Below are positions 14,987 to 22,029 of a stretch of DNA of 25,920 nt, in pieces. The notes under the pieces are model-generated. The model was given only the letters and a program-made list of their open reading frames with translations, was not told the origin of the DNA and searched no databases. The stretch is taken from NCBI GenBank assembly GCA_025352485.1, contig JANXTJ010000079.1, positions 1 to 25,920 on the forward strand, given 5' to 3'. Within the stretch, counting starts at the first letter, position 1; the number at the start of each line of letters is the position of its first letter. Source of the stretch: Salinibacterium sp. (GTDB lineage Bacteria > Actinomycetota > Actinomycetes > Actinomycetales > Microbacteriaceae). The position numbers and the translations under genes were made by a program.

Positions 14987-16528
14987 CTAACGAGAGCGGA
15001 TGACCTGCTGCAGCCAGCGATACGAGCGTTTCCGGGTGCGCTCCTGGGTGTCGAAGTTGACCCGGACGAGGCCGAAGCGCTCGCGGAATCCGGCGGCCCA
15101 CTCCCAGTTATCGAGCAGGCTCCAGACGAAGTATCCGCGCAGGTCGAGGCCGGGAGCGCCGGCGAATGCCTGAGCGAGGTGCTCGGCAAGGTAACGCGTG
15201 CGGTCCTCGTCGTCGACCGAGCCATCGGCGGCCACCACGTCGTCGAAACTCCCGCCACCCTCGGTGATGTAGATCGGGGGCAACCGGCCGGCGTAACGCT
15301 CCGCGTAATCCCGCAGCGTGACGCCGAGGTATTCGGGCGCAACCGGCCAGCCGAATGCGGTGCTGGGGTATTCCGGCCAGGGGGCGATGTGAAAGGGCAG
15401 CTGCGACATCCCGGCGGCCACCGATCCGTCTGGGGTGATGTCATCGGCGGGCGGGCCGGCGGCGATCCGGGTCGGCATGTAGTAATTCAGGCCGTAGAAG
15501 TCGAGCGGCTGGTGGATGGTCGTGAGGTCGGCCTCATCCACGTCGAGAAGCTGCCGAAAGAGATTGCGCGCGAGGAAGGGAAACTTCGGGTACTTTCCGA
15601 GCAGCACCGGGTCGGCGAAAATGCGGTTGTGGATGATGTCGAAGACTTCCGCGTAACCGCGAGTCTTCATATTGTCTTTGTCGGGTTCCACCGGCGAGTG
15701 CACATTGGTGATGCCGATGCCGCCACTCACCCCGACCGAGCGCAGCGCCTGCACCGCCAACCCGTGGCCCAGCAGTTGGTGGTGCACCGACAGCAGCGAG
15801 TCGAACATCAGCGTGGCGCCTGGCGCGTGCACGCCGAGGGCGTAGCCGTTGAGCGTGACGGTGGCTGGCTCGTTGAGGGTGATCCACTTGTCAATGCGGT
15901 CACCGAACGACTCGCCGGCGAGCACGGCATAGTCGGCGAAGCGGGAGGCCGTGTCGCGCGTCATCCAGCCTCCCTTGTGTTGCAGGGGCTCGGGCGTGTC
16001 CCAGTGAAAGAGGGTCGCCACCGGCGCGATTCCGGCCGCAAGTAGCGCGTCGATGAGCCGGTCGTAGAAGTCGATGCCCGCGCGGTTCGCGCCGCCGGTG
16101 CCGCCGGGTTGCACGCGCGGCCAGGCCAGCGAGAAACGGTAGGAGTCGACCCCGAGCTCTTTCATGAGGGCGACGTCTTCGGGGTAACGGTGGTAGTGGT
16201 CGGCGGCGACGGAGGCGTCTGAGCCGTCGAGTATCCGCCCGGGCTGGGCCATGAAGGTGTCCCAGGTGGAGGGCATCCGGCCGCCCTCGCGGATCGCTCC
16301 CTCGACCTGAAAAGCGGCTGTCGCGACCCCCATCGTGAAGCCGTCGGGCATCAGCGCCGCGAGGGTTCTGGGGTCGTGCAGCCACTCGGCGGTGCGGTCA
16401 GCGGAGGCGCCGGAACCGCGGCCGGTGCGGTCGGCGGAGCTGCCGGAACCGCGGCCGGAAGAGCCGCCCGAGGCGCGACCCGGCCCGAAGTCGGAACCGC
16501 GGCCCGAACCGCGCTCGCCCGCGCTCAT
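14987..16528 (-). CDS. Glycoside hydrolase family 1 beta-glucosidase-like enzyme
   Basis: This retaining beta-glycosidase of 513 aa has a TIM-barrel core from about residue 58. FTMGVATAAFQVEGA opens the barrel, the acid/base is E220 in TLNEP, and the nucleophile is E423 in YITEGGGS. That last motif is normally ITENG, a notable variant. No signal peptide is present, so it should act in the cytoplasm on imported or glycosylated small molecules. The first 50 or so residues are a Gly/Ser/Arg-rich extension that contains an 11-residue tandem duplication (16392-16457). The ATG at 16526-16528 overlaps the stop of the flavoprotein gene as ATGA, which supports this start despite the odd N-terminus. 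It is the last gene of the four-gene coupled operon. Confidence 0.92.
   Translation of the reverse strand: MSAGERGSGRGSDFGPGRASGGSSGRGSGSSADRTGRGSGASADRTAEWLHDPRTLAALMPDGFTMGVATAAFQVEGAIREGGRMPSTWDTFMAQPGRILDGSDASVAADHYHRYPEDVALMKELGVDSYRFSLAWPRVQPGGTGGANRAGIDFYDRLIDALLAAGIAPVATLFHWDTPEPLQHKGGWMTRDTASRFADYAVLAGESFGDRIDKWITLNEPATVTLNGYALGVHAPGATLMFDSLLSVHHQLLGHGLAVQALRSVGVSGGIGITNVHSPVEPDKDNMKTRGYAEVFDIIHNRIFADPVLLGKYPKFPFLARNLFRQLLDVDEADLTTIHQPLDFYGLNYYMPTRIAAGPPADDITPDGSVAAGMSQLPFHIAPWPEYPSTAFGWPVAPEYLGVTLRDYAERYAGRLPPIYITEGGGSFDDVVAADGSVDDEDRTRYLAEHLAQAFAGAPGLDLRGYFVWSLLDNWEWAAGFRERFGLVRVNFDTQERTRKRSYRWLQQVIRSR
16392..16457. repeat. 33-bp imperfect tandem duplication in the beta-glucosidase N-terminus
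   Basis: Copies at 16392-16424 and 16425-16457 differ at only a few bases and encode the sequence around GRGSGSSADRT and GRGSGASADRT. The same 33-bp period is seen in the AlkX-type gene, but the sequences are unrelated. Confidence 0.9.
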
Positions 16529-17868
16529 CGGCCGAGCACCGTGGTGAGGTATTCGTTAGCAAACCGGCGATCGGGGTCGAGGCGATCCCGCACGGCGAGG
16601 AAGTCATCGAAGCGCGGGTAGGCGGGGCGCAGGTCGGCGGCCCGGCGGCCGTGCATCTTGCCCCAGTGCGGGCGGCCGTCGTGGTCGCGCATGATGGCCT
16701 CAATCTCACGGAAATACTCGGTCGGGTTTTCGCGGTAGTAGCGGTGCACGGCGATGTAGCCGGTCGGACGACCATGGGCGGTCGACAGCCAATTGTCGTC
16801 GGCGGCGGAGACGCGCACTTCGAGCGGAAACGATATTCGCCAGTTCTTCGCCTCGATCAGCGCGCGCACCGCACGGAAAGCTGCCGGGACGTTTTCGACC
16901 GGAAGCGCGTACTCCATCTCCCGGAAGCGTACCCGGCGCGGCGACGTGAACACCGCGTGCCAGCCGTCAGTGACTTCGCGGGCGGCGACCGCTTTCTCCG
17001 ACAGCCGATTCAGCGGCGGCGTCAGTGCCGGAGCAAGGATGCCAAGCTCGCAGATCAGCGGATAGAGCCCGTTGGGCAGCAGTTCGTCATCGACCCACGC
17101 GGCGAGGCGGTTCTGCCGGCGGGTAGGGGTGCCGGCGGGCATCCGGGTGTTTGTCTTGGTGAGAGCTGAGGTGGTGTGCGCAAACCAGTAGAACTCGAAG
17201 TGATCAACGGCGGCGGCTCGCGTCATCCATTCGTCAAGTACGGCCTCCAACGGCTCGGGGGTCTCGACGGCGTGCAGCACAAACTCCGGCACGCAGCGCA
17301 GCGTCACGTCGATGAGGACCCCGAGGGCACCGAGCCCCACGCGCGCGGCGGGCAGCAGGTCGGCATTCTCGGTCGGGCCGATTCGCAGGATGGTGCCATC
17401 AGCCGTCACGAGTGTCATGGCGACGATCTGCGTGGCGATGCCCCCAAACCGAGCGCCGGTGCCATGAGTGCCGGTGGATACTGCACCGGCGATCGTCTGC
17501 CGGTCGATGTCGCCCATGTTCGTGAGGGCCAAGCCATTCGCTCCGAGCAGCGCCGGCAGCTGGTAGAGGTGAGTGCCGGCTCCGAGGGTGACCAGATCGC
17601 CGTCGACGGCCAGCACCCCGTCGATCGCGGCGATGTCGAGCTGCACTCCGTCAGTCGCGGCAATCGCCGTGAAGCTATGCCCCGCCCCGATCGGCTTGAC
17701 CGGCAACCCTCGATCGCGGGCGAACGCGAGCGTCTCGACGACATCAGCCACCGATGTTGCGCGCGCGATGTAGGCGGGATGCGCCGACTGGGATCGACCC
17801 CAGTTGCGCCACTTCCCGCCCGGGCGCAGCACGTCTCTTGCCTCGAATGCTGAACGTACTACCGTCAC
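16525..17868 (-). CDS. FAD-linked oxidoreductase, D-arabinono-1,4-lactone/L-gulonolactone oxidase-like
   Basis: The 447-aa flavoprotein is of the vanillyl-alcohol-oxidase fold. The FAD domain has PIGAGHSFT (H64 at the position that carries covalent FAD in relatives such as AldO and GULO) and the loop MGDIDRQTIAGAVSTGTHGTG. The C-terminal ALO domain ends with HWGKMHGRRAADLRPAYPRF. Relatives oxidise sugar lactones or alditols; mycobacterial Rv1771 is an L-gulono-1,4-lactone dehydrogenase. The exact substrate is unknown. The start is a GTG overlapping the upstream stop (GTGA), and the stop overlaps the beta-glucosidase ATG. A PLP deaminase/aldolase-like gene next to such an oxidase also occurs in the Rv1769-Rv1771 area of M. 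tuberculosis (from memory), which suggests a conserved but undefined link. Confidence 0.88.
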   Translation of the reverse strand: MTVVRSAFEARDVLRPGGKWRNWGRSQSAHPAYIARATSVADVVETLAFARDRGLPVKPIGAGHSFTAIAATDGVQLDIAAIDGVLAVDGDLVTLGAGTHLYQLPALLGANGLALTNMGDIDRQTIAGAVSTGTHGTGARFGGIATQIVAMTLVTADGTILRIGPTENADLLPAARVGLGALGVLIDVTLRCVPEFVLHAVETPEPLEAVLDEWMTRAAAVDHFEFYWFAHTTSALTKTNTRMPAGTPTRRQNRLAAWVDDELLPNGLYPLICELGILAPALTPPLNRLSEKAVAAREVTDGWHAVFTSPRRVRFREMEYALPVENVPAAFRAVRALIEAKNWRISFPLEVRVSAADDNWLSTAHGRPTGYIAVHRYYRENPTEYFREIEAIMRDHDGRPHWGKMHGRRAADLRPAYPRFDDFLAVRDRLDPDRRFANEYLTTVLGR

Positions 17869-19091
17869 AAAAAGGCCTTTCCCTCGCCCCGATAGGTCTT
17901 CATGGTGTCGACGATTACTCCACCGTCGACCATCGCAAACTCCCGAAGGTGCTCCGACAGCTCGCCGGCCTTGGTGTGGCGCAGCCAGACCCGGTCGCCC
18001 ACCCGCAGCGCTGCCGCCGCGGGACCGCGCACGGGTGACTGCACTTCGCCGGCCGCCTCCCGCGCCAGATAGCTGAGCCCGGTGGGCCAGGCGAGCTGCG
18101 GCATCCGGTCGGCGGCGGGCGGGCCGGATGCGATCCAGCCGCCACCGAGGAGAGTCGCGATCTCCGCGGTGGGTTTGCGCACGACAGAGAGTGAGAATGC
18201 CGCGGCCGGTGCCGGCTGGAAGTGGCTGTACCCGTCGAAGAGGTGCGGGCCAAATAACCCGCTTCCCGCACCGATTTCGGTGACGGATGGATCGGCAGCG
18301 GTGCGCTCGAGTGACCCGGTGCCGCCGCCGTTGACGAACTCGAGTTCGGTGAGATTGCGCAGCGCGGCAACGACTGCCCCGCGACGCTCGCGCAGCTCGG
18401 TCGTGGACTGTTGCTGCACGTAGTCCACGGCGCGGGCACGCATCGGCTTACCGGTAGGTCGGTTGATGACCCCGGCGATTTGCGCCTCGTAGGCCATCAT
18501 GCCGACCAACATGAAGCCGGGCCTCGCGACAATCGCGGCGCCGAGCGTTGTCGCCTGCGCGACGGTGTGCATGGGAGACCGGTATACGCCGATGTGGCCG
18601 AGCACCCGAGACCGCCACGACGCGTCCAATTCGAGGGCGATCCTGATCGTTTCGCGCTTGCCCGCCGGGAGCACGGAGTCGACGACATCAAGCAGGGTCA
18701 CGGAGTCGACCATGAGCGTGATCCGTCGAGCCAGCTCGGGTGAGCGGGCGAGGGTGGCCATCGAGGCAATGTCGACGGTGGGGTATGCCACGACGACATC
18801 GTCGATCGTTTCGGCGAGCCAGAGCGCTTCGGCGAGGGTGTACGCGAGCACTCCCGCATAACCGGGTAGGGCGAGAACCGCGTCCATGACGCCGCGCACC
18901 CGCACCGACTTGGAGGCGACGCGAATAGTGGTCCCGTTGGCGCGGCGCAGCATGTCGTGGGCGTTCCACGACAGGGCTTCGAGGGAGATCGCGCCGAACG
19001 GAGTGTCGAGCTTTTCGGTCGCAGCGGACAGCGATGCCCAGTAGGCCGCGGGCTCGAGCCAGGGCTGTTCGGGGCGGGCGGTCAGATTCAT
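17865..19091 (-). CDS. PLP-dependent amino acid deaminase/aldolase-like protein (alanine racemase fold)
   Basis: The 408-aa protein has the N-terminal fold-type III PLP barrel of alanine racemase, D-threonine aldolase and D-serine dehydratase. The probable Schiff-base lysine is K61 in IRVASKSVRVRG, which lies on the first barrel strand. The glycine-rich NGGGTGSLE and EIGAGSGLFGPHLFD segments form the phosphate site. The C-terminal part has RVGDRVWLRHTKAGELSEH, where D-threonine aldolase-like enzymes place a metal site. Relatives act on D-amino acids or beta-hydroxy amino acids; the actual substrate is unknown. ATG 19089-19091 overlaps the TetR stop (ATGA) and its own stop overlaps the flavoprotein GTG, so it is made as part of one coupled operon. 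Confidence 0.85.
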   Translation of the reverse strand: MNLTARPEQPWLEPAAYWASLSAATEKLDTPFGAISLEALSWNAHDMLRRANGTTIRVASKSVRVRGVMDAVLALPGYAGVLAYTLAEALWLAETIDDVVVAYPTVDIASMATLARSPELARRITLMVDSVTLLDVVDSVLPAGKRETIRIALELDASWRSRVLGHIGVYRSPMHTVAQATTLGAAIVARPGFMLVGMMAYEAQIAGVINRPTGKPMRARAVDYVQQQSTTELRERRGAVVAALRNLTELEFVNGGGTGSLERTAADPSVTEIGAGSGLFGPHLFDGYSHFQPAPAAAFSLSVVRKPTAEIATLLGGGWIASGPPAADRMPQLAWPTGLSYLAREAAGEVQSPVRGPAAAALRVGDRVWLRHTKAGELSEHLREFAMVDGGVIVDTMKTYRGEGKAFL

Positions 19092-19753
19092 GAGCGGACA
19101 CTCCCGGTGCTGGGTACCGCGAGCGCGGCGACGGATCTGGCGGGCGCGAGTACTGCCGCCAGCGGCACTGCGAGGGCGGCGAGGTTATCCGCGGCGCGGT
19201 CGAGCACGCGGGTGGCGGCGGCCGCATCCCTGTCGACGAGGTAGGCGAGGGTGACGCCGTCTGTGGTGGTGACCACTAAGCGGGCGAGGTCGGCGAGCGG
19301 CACTGTCCAGCTGATGCCCGCGGCGGTGGCGCCTTCGACGAGAAGCTCAGACACGGCGCGGTAGTAGGAGTCGTACTGCTCCCGGGCAAGCGACTGCATC
19401 CCGGGCGTTCGCAGGCAGTACTGCACGAGTTCTTGCATTACTCGCTCGTGTTCGGGGTCGGCAACCACGTAGCCGAGGAAGGCGTGCAGCGCCTCGCGCA
19501 GCATCGCCCGGATGTCGTCCCCCGGTCGCAGGGCTGCGAACGCGACCCGCGACTCGGCTTCGACCACGTGCGCCACCAGTTCGCGCATCATCTCGTCGTG
19601 CGAGCGGAACGCGTAGTGGAAGCTGGCCAGCGACATCCCAGCCTCGGCGACGATCGCCCGGGTGCTCGCGCCGGAGACACCCGTTTCGGCGATCACGCGG
19701 AGGGCTGCTCGCACCAGAAGCGCGCGACGTTCCCCCACGGCAATTCGCGTCAT
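19088..19753 (-). CDS. TetR-family transcriptional regulator
   Basis: The 221-aa regulator has an N-terminal helix-turn-helix (STRAIVAEAGMSLASFHYAFRSHDEMMREL, about residues 30-58) and a C-terminal helical ligand domain. A TTG-initiated extension to 19789 is open, but ATG 19751-19753 is chosen because GGGAG lies about 6 nt upstream. The extension would also run through the palindromic operator and the probable promoter. It is the first gene of the four-gene operon and overlaps the PLP gene by ATGA. The 16-bp palindrome at 19782-19797, 29 bp before the start, is the obvious operator, so autoregulation and control of the whole operon are likely. The ligand is unknown, possibly an amino acid, sugar lactone or glycoside connected to the enzymes it controls. 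Confidence 0.9.
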   Translation of the reverse strand: MTRIAVGERRALLVRAALRVIAETGVSGASTRAIVAEAGMSLASFHYAFRSHDEMMRELVAHVVEAESRVAFAALRPGDDIRAMLREALHAFLGYVVADPEHERVMQELVQYCLRTPGMQSLAREQYDSYYRAVSELLVEGATAAGISWTVPLADLARLVVTTTDGVTLAYLVDRDAAAATRVLDRAADNLAALAVPLAAVLAPARSVAALAVPSTGSVRS

Positions 19754-19781
19754 GTGGCGCTCCCGACCCGATAAAAGTAAG

Positions 19782-19797
19782 TGGGACAACTGTCCCA
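19782..19797. promoter_or_regulatory. Palindromic operator TGGGACA-AC-TGTCCCA
   Basis: Two perfect 7-bp inverted half-sites with a 2-nt centre lie just upstream of the TetR gene. The AT-rich TTACTTTTAT next to it (minus strand, 19780-19771) is a likely -10 area, so a bound repressor would block initiation. A second, weaker TGGGACA-CGG-TGTTCCT is at 19864-19880 over the start of the divergent gene. Confidence 0.75.
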
Positions 19798-19835
19798 GAC
19801 GATCGCCCCGAAGGCAAGGGCGATAAGGCCTCGCC

Positions 19836-19864
19836 TTGACTTGCCGGGCAAAGCACTGCTGAAT
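19836..19864 (+). promoter_or_regulatory. Candidate promoter (TTGACT-N17-CTGAAT) of the Ig-repeat membrane protein gene
   Basis: TTGACT (19836-19841) is followed after 17 nt by CTGAAT (19859-19864), and GTG 19873 lies 8 nt further on, so the message would be leaderless or nearly so. The -10 is weak. A TGGGACA half-site overlaps its last base and the expected start. An imperfect inverted repeat, CAAGGGCGA/TCGCCTTG (19815-19838), overlaps the -35. Confidence 0.45.
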
Positions 19865-19872
19865 GGGACACG

Positions 19873-21885
19873 GTGTTCCTTCCTCGTGCTGCAGTCCTGG
19901 CCGGAATTCTCGGCCTGAGCCTTAGCTGCATCCTGATCCCCTCGGATGCCGCAACAGCAGCGACCTTCGCGATCACCACCCCAGAGGGCACCCTGTTCCC
20001 CTCCTCATCGGTCACCATCACGGGCGCCAAAGACGCCGCGAGCGTCGTGGAAATCCCCTCACTCACCGGGGGCGACCCCTACTGCCAGGTGCCCGGCGTC
20101 GGCGATCCGCAGACCGAGAACTGGAGCTGCACTTTCACACTGCCGGACGGCGCATGGCCGGTCAAAGTGACCGAAACCATCGGCGCCACGACCACCACGC
20201 ACGTCGTGAATATCCGAGTGCTGGGCGCGCCCACGATAAAGGGCAACGACCCACTGCTCACCACCGGGATCATCTCCGGCTCCGGCTTCGTCGGTGCCGG
20301 TATTCGCATCATCGGCAGCGGCCCGCAAGACCCGAGTGGAGATTGCACGACCGTGCAGGCCGGGGGTTTGTGGTCGTGCCCGCTGCCCGTGACGAAGTCG
20401 GGCGATTACCTCATTTCTGTGCAGCAAACCTGGCAGGGGGCCGCCGGCGGCATCAGCGCCCAGCGCTCGGTGACCGTCGATAAGGTGCCACCTGGCCTGC
20501 CGATGATCAGCCAGCCGGCTGCGGGCGACCGCATTGCCGCAAACTCGGCGACTTTCGTCGGCGGCGGCGAAAACGCCTCGCGGGTGGATGTCTTCGCCGA
20601 CGGTGTTCTCGCGTGCTCGACCTTTGTCACGCAGGGCCAGTGGTCGTGCGCTGCCAGCGGGTTGCCCAGCGGCGAACACACCATTCAGGCCATCCAATGG
20701 GATGCCGCTGGCAATGCCAGCGGCGCCACGAGCGGCTTCACGGTCACCTTCGGCTACGTCGCCGTTGTGCCGCCCGGCCCCGCAGCCCCCGCCGCACCCA
20801 GTACCCCCGCCACTCCCCCGCCGCCCGCCTCCGCGCCCGGCCCGACGGCCAGCTATACGCCACCGCCGACCTTTCCGCATCTCCCGCCGCCGATCGGCGG
20901 TTCCTCCGGGCGGGCGCCGGGCGACACCTGGGGCACCCCGACCGGTTACGGTGCGGCCATCCCGAGTCTGGCAATGACCGCGACCAGCGGCACCTGGCTG
21001 TGGGGTGCCCTGATCGCGATCGCCTTCATCGCCGGGGTAGCGCTGCCAGCGAGGCTCATGCTGAACACCCTGCGTGGCAGGGTCAGCGGGCGGGCGCGCC
21101 GGTTCGCCGGGCGCAACCGACCCGAGAGCGATCACGACGACAGGCCGGTCCTCCCCGCGAGGGTCACCGCGGTCGGCGCCCTCGCCGCGGCCGTGCTCTT
21201 CGCCGCTCTCGCCGGGGGCGTGCAGGGCGAGGTGCGCTACCTGCGCCTCGTGATCGCTATCACCGTCGCGCTGGCGGTGCTGAACGCCCTCGGAGTTATG
21301 CTGCCCGGCGCGATTGCCGGGCGGGCGCTCGGGGTCGACACGGGCCTACGGCTGGCTCCGGCATTCTTGATCATCGGGGCGTTCACGGCCATCGTCTCGC
21401 GAGTCGACGGCATCCAACCGCCGCTGATCATCGGGATCGTCATCGCGACGGCGTTCTCGACCGGCGCGCCGCGGCGCGGGCTTGGGCTGGTCGCTCTCGC
21501 CGAGCTTGTCGCGATCACGCTTCTCGGGTTTGGAGCCTGGCTGGGGCACAGTGCGATCGGGCCCGTCACGGGTTTCGGCCCAGCGCTGGCCAGCGAGACG
21601 CTCGCGACGCTGTGCATTGCCGCCCTCGGCTCCGTCGCGTTACTTGTGCTGCCCATCGGCCGGATGCCGGGCCGCACGGTCTTCGAGTGGTCGAAGCCGG
21701 CGTGGCTGGCCTGCGCCCTCGCCGCCTGCACACTCGCCGCCGTGGTCATCGCGCAGGCTCCTTCTTTCCCGGTGGTCTGGGTGGCGGGCGCCAGCGCGAT
21801 CTTCGCCGTCGGATGCCTCGCGACCTGGGTCTGGGTGCGGCATGTCGAGCCGGTCTTCGGTCGCGACGAGGGCGGCCGGGCTTAG
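19873..21885 (+). CDS. Secreted/membrane protein of unknown function: three Ig-like repeats, Pro-rich linker, 8-9 transmembrane helices
   Basis: I do not recognise a named family. The 670-aa protein starts with a signal peptide (hydrophobic residues 7-22, possible cleavage near 30). Three beta-rich repeats of roughly 85 residues follow, each with a cysteine pair ending in Trp-Ser-Cys (C71/C86, C158/C169, C248/C259). They look like bacterial Ig-like domains stabilised by a disulfide. Residues 299-360 are a Pro/Ala/Ser/Thr-rich spacer, suited to crossing the cell wall. From about 374 there are eight or nine hydrophobic helices, including the loop SRVDGIQPPLIIG, and a short charged C-terminus. 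The GTG start has no Shine-Dalgarno. A surface sensor, a cell-wall-linked transporter-like protein or an intramembrane enzyme are all possible. It is divergent from the TetR operon and 144 bp upstream of an M23 peptidase gene. Confidence 0.85.
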   Translation: MFLPRAAVLAGILGLSLSCILIPSDAATAATFAITTPEGTLFPSSSVTITGAKDAASVVEIPSLTGGDPYCQVPGVGDPQTENWSCTFTLPDGAWPVKVTETIGATTTTHVVNIRVLGAPTIKGNDPLLTTGIISGSGFVGAGIRIIGSGPQDPSGDCTTVQAGGLWSCPLPVTKSGDYLISVQQTWQGAAGGISAQRSVTVDKVPPGLPMISQPAAGDRIAANSATFVGGGENASRVDVFADGVLACSTFVTQGQWSCAASGLPSGEHTIQAIQWDAAGNASGATSGFTVTFGYVAVVPPGPAAPAAPSTPATPPPPASAPGPTASYTPPPTFPHLPPPIGGSSGRAPGDTWGTPTGYGAAIPSLAMTATSGTWLWGALIAIAFIAGVALPARLMLNTLRGRVSGRARRFAGRNRPESDHDDRPVLPARVTAVGALAAAVLFAALAGGVQGEVRYLRLVIAITVALAVLNALGVMLPGAIAGRALGVDTGLRLAPAFLIIGAFTAIVSRVDGIQPPLIIGIVIATAFSTGAPRRGLGLVALAELVAITLLGFGAWLGHSAIGPVTGFGPALASETLATLCIAALGSVALLVLPIGRMPGRTVFEWSKPAWLACALAACTLAAVVIAQAPSFPVVWVAGASAIFAVGCLATWVWVRHVEPVFGRDEGGRA

Positions 21886-22017
21886 TGGCATCGCCCAGAG
21901 GCGTGGCTGGGGTATTGCACAGCGGTACGGCCGATACATCGCACAGCGCCATCGCGTCGCTTCGCTTCAGTTCCGGCAAACCACCGCAAATCTCCCCGCG
22001 ATCGGCTCGACGTCGCT

Positions 22018-22023
22018 TACCTT
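22018..22023 (+). promoter_or_regulatory. Candidate -10 (TACCTT) before the M23 peptidase gene
   Basis: TACCTT ends 6 nt before GTG 22030. The AGAGG directly abutting the GTG is too close to serve as a normal ribosome binding site, so a leaderless start is plausible. The rest of the gap from 21886 shows no gene; the short direct repeat GCACAGCG occurs twice near 21916 and 21940. Confidence 0.3.
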
Positions 22024-22029
22024 CAAGAG

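Noticed and set aside
19864..19880. Resemblance of GGGACA-CGG-TGTTCC to a eukaryotic steroid-receptor element
   Set aside because: Irrelevant in a bacterium; the half-site similarity to the adjacent TetR palindrome is the sensible reading.
20059..21135. 358-codon minus-strand frame opposite the Ig-repeat protein
   Set aside because: Arg/Gly/Ala-rich low-complexity translation with no motif; the opposite strand has signal peptide, cysteine-paired repeats and membrane helices.
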